From: Usnea hakonensis
Lineage: Eukaryota > Ascomycota > Lecanoromycetes > Lecanorales > Parmeliaceae
Assembly (NCBI GenBank): GCA_013423325.1
Contig: BLJB01000108.1
Coordinates: forward strand, 1 to 64,000
Length of the DNA: 64,000 bases
Direction: 5' to 3'
This document shows positions 56,209 through 64,000 of this stretch, piece after piece. The notes beneath the pieces are model-generated. The model had not been told where the DNA came from. It saw only the letters and a program-made list of their open reading frames with translations, and did no database searches. Made by a program: the position numbers and the translations under genes. Within the stretch, counting starts at the first letter, position 1; every line of letters begins with the position of its first letter.

Positions 56209-57291
56209 TTTTGATATATTGAAGCCGCAGAAGACAGAAAACGAAGCTTGAAGAGACAAACGAGTAGTCTAGCATATACAAGCACAGCGGGCATATGCTA
56301 TCCTATAAGGCAGAAAATGCGGGGGAAAGAGCCCATGATATTTGCTTGAATGACGCAAGGTCATCTCGTAGTCAAGGCATTTCTCAACCTCCTCGGAACA
56401 CGCATGGTGCACATCTTTTGAGCGGACAGCTTCCTGGCTTCGCGATTAATCGGTCCAAACATCGAACAGGTGACTTGCTCATCCCCAGATTCCAGAGCAG
56501 CAAATGAGGGCAGCGTTTCAAAACAGGCTTTTCTTCAGGACAGCAAACGGAAGGAGATGATAAAGTCAGGACATAAAAGGAAGGAGACGTGAAAACACAT
56601 GGGAGCATGACATTGATCATTCCGAGCCCCACAATAGTCAATGCGGGGTCCCCACAAACGTATGCACGTGTCCAGACAATGATCATGAGAAGAAGACCAG
56701 CGATATTTGTAGCAATAGGAGAAGTCATGAGAGGATATACTGTAGACATGAGAGGGAGGAAAGATCTCAAAGATCTCGAATCTGCTTCATGGATGCAAAA
56801 TCAATGCGTGTACTCGTACGAATTACAGCAATGGCCAGCTCTCGAACCGTGCAGCTGCGCCATGTCAAATCGTTCCTATATTCAAAAATGATTCGATCTG
56901 CACCTGAGCTCGGATAAGAACGCCATGAGGCCCAAAAATATTAAAAATCGAAAATAACACGGCGCAAGGATATCACAAAATCTGAGATGAATGTTGACGC
57001 ATCATTGCGACGCTAATCCCGAAGGTTTGGGGGGGCTATGGTAACCATTAGCCTTAAGAACCGTCATCTACCTAAAGTCATTACGTCTCAGCCTCCACTC
57101 GGCTTACCGAATACGAATAAAAAGTACTGACATCAAAGACCCAAACCGCCCACCATGAAAATAAAAAACCCTCTCGCATCCTCCTTCCAACCCTCAACTA
57201 CTCACCACAGAACATACCCATAACCCCACAACCCTCACCTTCCCCCCATACCAAACCTTCCAACCCTCCAACCCCCCTCATCCCCCAGTCA
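56209..57291. other. Intergenic, divergent promoter region
   Basis: No supported gene. A 128-codon minus-strand frame (56384-56770) is hydrophobic but matches nothing I know and has no conserved neighbour or splice signal. The last 150 bp before 57292 are C/A-rich, as in a fungal promoter. Confidence 0.45.
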
Positions 57292-57876
57292 ATGGCATCC
57301 ATCCTCTTCGCCGCCGGCATCCTCTCCTACGAATCCATCAAAAAATCCCGCGCCAAGCGCGCCTCCAAAAAAGCCTTCAACCACGACCGCTTCGCCGAGC
57401 TCGAGCGCGACAACGCCGCCCGCATCGCCCAGCTGCAGGGCACCACCTGTTTCTGCCAGACGAGCGACTGGCGGGGCGGGGGCTGCGAGACGCATGGCTA
57501 TGTGCCTGCGGCCGGCCAGCCGGGCGGTCCGCCGGCGCCCGAGTACACCGAGGTGGATGAGGGCAGGGGTGGTGGGGCTGTTGTGAGCGAGGGCGGGAGG
57601 GATGATGGACCGGGTTATGAGGATGGTAGTGGGCGCGATGGTCACGGGTCTGGGTTGAGACAGGGAGCGAGGGAGGTGTATCCGGATTATCAGTATAGGA
57701 GGGGGCAGGAGGATGGGGCGCTGGCTGAGAGGCAGGGAGCACCGCTGCCCATGTCGGAGGAGGAGGTGAGGAGGATTAATGAGGAACGGAGGAAGAGGAT
57801 GAAGGCGGGTGGATTTACGAATTGGGTTTTGAGGAGAAAGGGGAGAAGTAGCAACGCGGATGCGGTCATTGCATGA
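57292..57876 (+). CDS. Conserved small fungal protein of unknown function
   Basis: A single exon encodes 194 aa, with the ATG at 57292 after a C-rich leader. The N-terminus is a short hydrophobic stretch (ASILFAAGILSYESIKKSRAK) followed by a basic helix with FNHDRFAELERDNAARIAQLQ. A Cys/Gly cluster follows (CFCQTSDWRGGGC, about 52-64). The middle is Gly/Asp-rich and disordered. The C-terminal block PMSEEEVRRINEERRKRMKAGGF precedes a basic end. I recognise the N-terminal pattern as common in Pezizomycotina hypothetical proteins but know no function. Confidence 0.7.
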   Translation: MASILFAAGILSYESIKKSRAKRASKKAFNHDRFAELERDNAARIAQLQGTTCFCQTSDWRGGGCETHGYVPAAGQPGGPPAPEYTEVDEGRGGGAVVSEGGRDDGPGYEDGSGRDGHGSGLRQGAREVYPDYQYRRGQEDGALAERQGAPLPMSEEEVRRINEERRKRMKAGGFTNWVLRRKGRSSNADAVIA

Positions 57877-58138
57877 ACAACGGGAGTTGAGATGAGACGT
57901 GGAGTTTATGGAGCGAGGGAGTCAGATGTCAATGGTGTTCTCTGTATGTTCATACGGGCGATACCAATGCAAAATTGGTGGTTGTACGAAATTGTACTGT
58001 GTTTGAGTAACGAGAATGAGCAACGGCATAAGGCTTTGGGGAAATGTTGGACAAATGGATTGGCATTTGCGTTAAAAATGTCTTTTAGGGTATATAATTC
58101 ATTTCTATGTTTCATGAGAAGTACTGTGTCCCATAACG

Positions 58139-59477
58139 TCATGTCCTCGGTTTGCTTCCCATCGGTACAGGTGGAGGCGCTCCACTGCTTCCCGTGCCAG
58201 TCCTCTTGACCGGTGGAGGTGGAGGCGCCTTTCTAAACGTATTATGACTCGGCTCGTTCGCCCACGGAGAAGCTGGCATACTTCCTGCTCCAGTCGGACT
58301 CGCGGTGCTGTCCCGCATCGTTATTGGTCCATCCTCTCTTGTTGGTGACGCGCTTCCATTCTGATTCTGACCTGCAATCCCATTGACTCGATTCGCAACA
58401 TCGTACTTCTTGTTCAACGTATTCGCACCTTTCCAGCCCGTAGCTACCTGCTCCCCATGTCGTTCGCGGAAGTTGTTGGCTGTAGCGGCGGAGCTGCGTG
58501 CGTCAGAGAGTGTGATCGAGGACGGATCGTTCCGAAACTGCGAGGCGGTGTGGAGAGCGGCCTGTTTTTGAGCAAAGGAGGTACCTTGACTGGGTGTTGA
58601 CGGTTGGTTTGATGTGGACGTAGGAGAAGTGGTCATTTGTCCGAAGCGAGATTGGAGGCCGCTTATCGACGGGGTTTGAGTCGCGGTTGGGCTCGATGTA
58701 GATGATCTATTCGCAATAGATTCATTTCGCCATGGGTTCGAAGCCTGCGAGCTTCCCTGGCCTTTCTGTTCCTCCCGCCCTCCACCTATGCCAAGGCCAG
58801 GGACTGAGACACCGGCTTTCCCGAGCCGTCCCAAAGCCCCTTGATTGAGATATGAGGTTTGGGGTGGTTGCTCTTGGGTAGCAGAGCTGTAGTCCGGCGG
58901 TGGTGACGGTGTATTTGTGGTGGGATGCGAATTCTGTCTTGGTGGTAGTCGTGGAGGCAGCGAGGGTTTGGGCTTAGCAATCGGACTAGCTGTAGCCGAT
59001 ACTTCCCCGTTCTCGATTTGCCGTAACGGAGGCTTCGGTAGGTTTGCAGTAGACAAGCCTGATGTGTTGGCTCGGTACGGAATAGGTGGCGGGGCGGGCT
59101 TTTGTGCAGCTTGTGCAGCTCTTTGCTCTTCTGCTCGCATGTCTTCTGGGGGGATCGCTGCTCCCATTCCTCTTCGGTCAGGGGCGACGGCATTGGAAGT
59201 TGCTGCTCCGCCATGAAAGTTGATATTCTTGGGAGGTGGACCGAAGGCGTCAGGATCTTTAAGGGATGTGAGAGGGCGAGAGACATGGTCTGTTGCTTTG
59301 AGGGAACCGTTTGGTTCTTTGCCGTGGCCTACCCATCCCGCCTATTCATCTTCTATCAGCGGTTTCTGGGAACCATCTTGAGGCAAACAGCGTACCACTT
59401 GATTGACATGCTTGTGTTCCGATCGAATTGATGTAGGATGCCAACCTCCCTTTGCCACGTTCTTTACGCGGTCCATA
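58139..59477 (-). CDS. Proline-rich cortical/actin-associated-type protein (AIM3-like), apparent frameshift near start
   Basis: The main exon is complement(58139..59341), in frame from AGWVGHGKEPNG through FGPPPKNINFHGGAA, APDRRGMGAAIPPEDMR, several PPIP/PPLPPRLPPRQ stretches, a basic NTLNKKYDVANRVNG helix and a PPPPPVKR tail. A first exon at about 59396..59477 splices in phase 0 (GTG|GTACGC). Its start ATG, however, is in another frame: MDRVK then, one base shifted, NVAKGGWHP. Dropping one A of AAGAAACG would join them. This is either a sequencing or assembly error, a true break, or a sign that translation starts in an unseen upstream exon. The family is disordered and proline-rich with possible SH3-binding sites; the AIM3-like name is tentative. 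Confidence 0.6.
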
Positions 59478-59961
59478 GCCCAAGCCTGAGATGAATCTCA
59501 ACCAAAGCCTTCTTGCACTAGTCTTCCCGCGCTGTAGGAGAACGTATATCCGCCGAAGTATGAGGTTGTGCTCAAGGATTTACAAAAAAATCCTCCTTGT
59601 TACGGAATTGGTACATTGGTGTGTCAACGTAGGATTGTCATTCGAAATAGCATACGAATACTCCGTACCGATTATGTAACATTTGCTTTATTCGTCGATT
59701 CTTAGGGCGAACCCCCTAAAACCGGTAAAATCACTGCAAGCTCGAAGTCCTGCTATCCATCGAATCTCACCTATATAGCGGCACTTTGAGGGCATTCAGC
59801 TCTATGTACAAGCACCTTTCCTAATTTGCTTCAGAGGCCGTTTCGAATTACACTCGAATTGATTATTTGGTACCTTACAACATTATAGTGACAGTATCTT
59901 ACACGCTCAAACGCTACAGAGGATATCAAAAAGATTCAAAATTTGCCACCATGATGCAAGT
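59478..59961. other. Intergenic spacer
   Basis: 484 bp between two minus-strand genes: promoter of the proline-rich gene and 3' UTR of the membrane protein gene. Nothing else is visible. Confidence 0.45.
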
Positions 59962-61176
59962 TCAAAGAAGATGATGAGGATGTATCGTCGAGCTCTCATC
60001 GCTGTCAATGGGTGAGATGATCGACGATCCATTAGACTCTCTCAACCTTCTCCACGGCTCCGGCTCGTCCGACAGGTCTGAAACATCGGATATTCTCTCC
60101 GGCGCGGTGTAAGAGAATGGACGATTTAGATTGGAGCCATTGTGTATGGACAGAGTAGGCGAGGGTGATCTTGTGTGTACACGACTATAGGCCTCCGGTA
60201 ATTGCAGGATCTCGCTAGACACTCGGGGTGTATGACGAGGTGTGTACCGTGGCTGTTGAACATCAAGAGCGCCTCCGGTGGCAGCAATGGCAGGTAACGT
60301 CGGGGCCATTGCTGGTTGCATAGTGGGTCCATGGGACCGTTCCGTCTGTTGAAGCGTTCCTATTCGTTCCAGAGGAGCGAACTGTGGTGTCGGCTTGGGC
60401 AACGCAGCGTCATTTGCATAAGGCGGCGGCGGATCGAATATACTGGTCCCTGTCTGGCGTCGCGCAGATCGCTCCGAGACTCCTGTTTGAGGGCGCTCAG
60501 AATCTCCCCTCGAGGTACGAGGCTGAGATTGAACGATAGATGGCTGAGAACGGCGCATCTGAAGCGCTCGCGCAACGCTAAACCTGGGGTTGGGCGTCAT
60601 CCATCCCGTGCCCGGCGTCGATGGAGGTGAAAGCTCGAAATTGAAAAGCCCAAGTGAATTCCGCCTGTCTGGTGATTGGGGATCTGCTACGCTTCCTCTC
60701 GGTGTCCGTTTAGGGCGGGCTGGTTTTGGGCCTTTCGGCTGTGGCGGTTTCTGGATGCTCGAACGCTTCTGGAGCATGACTTCATTCGAACTTCGTTGAC
60801 TGAACCTTTTCGCTGCCGCCAACCTATGCTTACGGTCGAGATACCATAGAAAAAGGACCGGGACTAGTATGGCTAGAACTCCGATGGGAACAGCTATGGC
60901 GGCAATATCGCCGCTACTGAGTCCAATTGCCTTTGACGGAGTGGCAGTTTGAGTAGATGACGCGGCTACAGAGCTTTGGCTGCTTGCAGGAGTTGATGAG
61001 GGAGTACTGGTCTGGGTGGATGATTGTGTGGCGGAAGTGAGTGGTCCATCGGTTACTAAGGCGGTGGGCACCGGAGTCTGTACCGGCGCGTATATGACGG
61101 GATTGTATTTGGGATCTTCTGGTGGGAGCTGATCGATACTGATGGACTGTGTCGCAGCTCGCTGAAGGATAGCCAT
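59962..61176 (-). CDS. Single-pass membrane protein with Ser/Thr-rich ectodomain and long cytosolic tail
   Basis: A single exon encodes 404 aa. The first 85 residues are Ser/Thr/Gln/Pro-rich, probably O-glycosylated. One TM segment (IAAIAVPIGVLAILVPVLFLWYL, about 91-113) is followed by a basic stop-transfer RKHR. The tail is Pro/Ser/Arg-rich and disordered, with PPPPYAN and repeated RHTPR/RTSR patches. No clear signal peptide is seen, so the first exon could be missing or the TM may act as anchor. The layout resembles fungal Mid2/SKG6-like or WSC-related membrane proteins, but I see no defining domain. Confidence 0.7.
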   Translation of the reverse strand: MAILQRAATQSISIDQLPPEDPKYNPVIYAPVQTPVPTALVTDGPLTSATQSSTQTSTPSSTPASSQSSVAASSTQTATPSKAIGLSSGDIAAIAVPIGVLAILVPVLFLWYLDRKHRLAAAKRFSQRSSNEVMLQKRSSIQKPPQPKGPKPARPKRTPRGSVADPQSPDRRNSLGLFNFELSPPSTPGTGWMTPNPRFSVARALQMRRSQPSIVQSQPRTSRGDSERPQTGVSERSARRQTGTSIFDPPPPYANDAALPKPTPQFAPLERIGTLQQTERSHGPTMQPAMAPTLPAIAATGGALDVQQPRYTPRHTPRVSSEILQLPEAYSRVHTRSPSPTLSIHNGSNLNRPFSYTAPERISDVSDLSDEPEPWRRLRESNGSSIISPIDSDESSTIHPHHLL

Positions 61177-63142
61177 TACTGCAGAAATGAAGGGAGATCA
61201 CAGGCTGGACGTAAGCTGTAATGTAGTCGTTGTCGTTATCATAAATGGCGATGTAGGCGTAGACGCAGATATAAGGCGAAATCTTTATATGCTTTTATGA
61301 GTTTAATGAGGCAAAAGTACTTTTCTTGATAGACTCATTTGACAAGAATAGCCCAAGAAGCGCCGACAAGTGGTTGCGAAGGATAAAATCTTACTTCATT
61401 CGGACAGCATTGATGATACAGGTATGAAACACGGGCAGCGAAGCCATGTGAAGCAAAAAACAGCGTGGCAGCGTGGGAGAGGTTCTCATGTATCATTCAA
61501 GAGCCGCTGTGCATATGGTTGAAGAAAAATGAGAGGATCAAAATTGAACGAATGTCGCATGGCGCAGCAGGGTGGTTTATGTTCCGTTGGTGAATCCAAT
61601 TAATTTTGGTCCCTCTGAGCCTCGCAGAAGATCCTGACGGCATACTGAGACCAGGGGAGAAGGATGATCCAAAGTAAGCCCTCCAGCCATATTGGGTTGG
61701 AACAAGTATGAAACGTAGACCAATGGCTGGGGATGGTTCAAGGTTGGCGGCGTTGGGGGTTGGAACTCATGGAAGAGGCAAGCTCGGCCAACATTGTGGC
61801 CCGCTTACAGACTTACAGTAGCGTTGAACTAAGGTAGGGGCTTTAAGGTACCCTAAGGCCCAAGGGAGTTAAGGGACAAGGGGTCTTGTATTTAGCGCCC
61901 TGTCTACCCAAGCAATCAAGCATGCCTCTGACTTCGAGGCGGCCCAGTAGTGAATACGGTGTAACCCCCTCAATCTCCAAAGGTCAAACTCCAACGTTAG
62001 TTGGTAAAGATGCCTCGCTGAAGCTCACGGGACGTTTGATTAACATACCGTACGGTTACAACGGTATACGACTCTATATATGTACCTGAAGCGTCGAGGG
62101 GGCAAGCCGCTCTCATTTTACATAGAGTACGGCTCAGACTTTCTTTATTTATCCCGTCAATTCAAGTCTCTCATAACGTAGCTATGTCTTATACATCTTT
62201 AGGCCTAACAGCTGTTACTAGGAAAAGCATCATAGCACATAACATTATTGGTAGCGCTGTAGTCTTATCAACTACACCTTTCCCGATTGCGAACGTGACC
62301 TTCACCTTCACCAACTCGAACAGTCTCCCAGTATGCTTATTGCCCAATATCCTTTCCAGCCCGCATCTTGAAACGAATGGTTGTACGAGGCAGACACTTG
62401 ATCACTGTATCATTCAATTCAATACTTGGGATACTGCAGTAGATACTTGGTGATGGCACTCTTTGCATGCTTCCGAGAACTTTTGCCAGCATCTACGATA
62501 CGACGGCTTTCAATTGATCTTCCTTCTCTCACATCAGACCGCGATCGCGAAAATTGTGCCGTGTTTTGATCGTCTCCTAAATTTATCGTCGGGCTTGTTG
62601 GTGCATTCTGAGACACAGCCTGACCCTCCTGTGTCTCTGATCATTTAAGAAAGCCGGCTAACAGTCCATTGGTCCCAGGTCACCAGAGTCCTGCAGTTGC
62701 CCTCTGACAAAGATGACAGTGGGGAGCTCGTATAAGCCAAACCATCTACCACCTCTCTGAAGTCCTCCCCTTTGTTCTCCACGGCAAATGCAGTCTTGTA
62801 CAGGCACGATGATGACTTTGATGGTAATTCCGGTTCACTAGCTATTGATTCTGTAGACAACATCTTGCAACCAGTGTTTCCTCGACTTCAAGCCAGCAAG
62901 CCATGGCTCATACTCAAAGCTTGATAATACTCGTAACCTCCTGCAAACGCTTTCGTCAGTCATGTCAACACTCTCCTTCCGCTTATAATACAACTCACAT
63001 AATCACTTCTCACACGTATCGCTCCGGGTGGCACTTGATATCCGCCGTCATAGCTACCACTGAACACACGCTGTTCCCTAGTAACCGGCCTTGACATGAC
63101 CTGGGGATCCCCTTTGGAACTGCCGCCGGTCTCAGCGCTACC
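61177..63142. other. Gene-poor stretch, 2 kb
   Basis: No supported gene. Short frames on both strands lack motifs and would not extend by splicing. No obvious repeat or RNA gene. Confidence 0.45.
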
Positions 63143-63931
63143 TCATCGTATGGCCTCAGCACCCAAGATTAAAGACAATTCTCTTTCGTGAGTCTGGGGT
63201 TTGTAACGTTGGAAGGATCCATGGCCCTTGAAGAGCGACTTGAATGGTGGGAGGCATCCTACTAATACAGCTGATGCAAGACCAGCGATCAGCATCAATT
63301 GTACCGGCACATAATATAAAAGCCAGCCGATTGCAACTTGTTTCAAGGGGATGTCTGCACTCACAGACTGTGGATTCAATAATTCCCCAAAGGGCCAAGA
63401 GGACGCCGTCACCGAAAGCTTTTCTCGAGACCTGAACGGCGCGGGCGACAGCCGTTAAGATAATGATTGCGCCAAGAGAAAACACGGCTGCAAGACCGAT
63501 TTTCTGCTTCGGTGCCAGGCGAACCGTGTACAATAGGTTCAATGGGAGAGCAATGACTAAAGCATGGTCAATGAACACTGTTATCAAGCCTGTACGAGGT
63601 TTTGTCTCAGATGTGACCGATGACTTACTCATGACATCGGTGAGGACGTCTACCGTGGTACTGTAAGCTATGGATATGGTCGAGCCTTCGACATCAATTG
63701 GCTTGTAGCATTGACCTGTTTGATTATCTCAGTAACCTCTCTGGTCGCCACTGAATGACTTCTTTTACCGAATTTGAAGTAGAGAGAGGGCGGGTGGCAT
63801 GTCAATGCACTCGCAATCCAGCATCCGATGTACGAGGCGAAGGCAAAAAGAGCGACCATCACGCACCACTTCTTGTATCTCGGCAGCCTACCAAACAATC
63901 TCCAATAGAAAGTCAAGAAACTCGCTTTCAC
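63143..63931 (-). CDS. Fungal rhodopsin-like 7-TM membrane protein, 5' part outside window
   Basis: Four 3' exons, complement(63769..63931, 63629..63715, 63365..63556, 63143..63270), join in phase to a partial protein of about 189 aa. They encode TFYWRLFGRLPRYKKWC, a TM with ASYIGCWIASALTC, CYKPIDVEGSTISIAYSTTVDVLTDVM, ALPLNLLYTVRLAPKQKIGLAAVFSLG and GIIESTVSVLVGCLPPFKSLF. These are the conserved second-half blocks of the large fungal rhodopsin-domain family (Fung_rhodopsin type, also seen in CFEM GPCR-like proteins). The N-terminal TM segments and start codon lie beyond 64000. The ligand is unknown. Confidence 0.85.
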
Positions 63932-64000
63932 CTGCATATTTCGAAGTCAGCATCACTTCGTGGACATAGAGCGTCCAAGTTGTAGGCGAGTCAGGAGTTT

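Noticed and set aside
56384..56770. Hydrophobic 128-codon minus-strand frame
   Set aside because: No family resemblance or splice context; treated as chance.

Overview
This window is nuclear DNA of a filamentous ascomycete (Pezizomycotina). Genes carry short introns (about 45-60 bp, GT-AG, branch sites like CTAAC/CTGAC). The left edge holds a gypsy retrotransposon riddled with C-to-T and G-to-A changes that look like repeat-induced point mutation (RIP). All exon models were built by eye from splice signals, phase and family conservation; no search was run.

Region 1 (1-3560): relic of a Ty3/gypsy LTR element with reverse transcriptase, RNase H, integrase and chromodomain in order and a 182-bp 3' LTR.

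Region 2 (about 4.2-32.2 kb): a biosynthetic gene cluster. In order: a lipocalin-like protein (-), a six-exon PKS-NRPS of about 4045 aa (KS-AT-DH-cMT-KR-ACP-C-A-T-R) (+), a small multi-pass membrane protein (-), an alpha/beta hydrolase (+), a 14-TM-type MFS exporter (-), a Zn2Cys6 regulator (+), a trans-acting enoyl reductase gene encoding two complete ER units fused in one polypeptide (-), and a Diels-Alderase-type pericyclase (+). The likely flow is: the PKS-NRPS with its trans-ER makes a methylated polyene-amino acid chain, the R domain releases an aldehyde, the hydrolase helps form a pyrrolinone, and the pericyclase sets a ring. The lipocalin-like and membrane proteins recall accessory proteins of the pyrrocidine/GKK1032 (hirsutellone-type) pathways. 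No P450 gene is visible. A CTCCGAAG-like element recurs in the three divergent promoters of the cluster.

Region 3 (32.2-39.2 kb): a long gene-poor stretch, an F-box-like gene and an unrecognised multi-exon gene.

Region 4 (40.2-64 kb): ordinary chromosomal genes. These are an APC-family amino acid/GABA/choline permease, prefoldin subunit 4, a second MFS transporter, a BCS1-type AAA ATPase, a 3.5-kb non-coding block with a 60-G run, an ELO fatty acid elongase with a long repetitive tail, a GH125 exo-alpha-1,6-mannosidase, a small conserved protein, a proline-rich protein with an apparent frameshift, a single-pass membrane protein, and the 3' part of a fungal rhodopsin-like membrane protein cut by the right edge.
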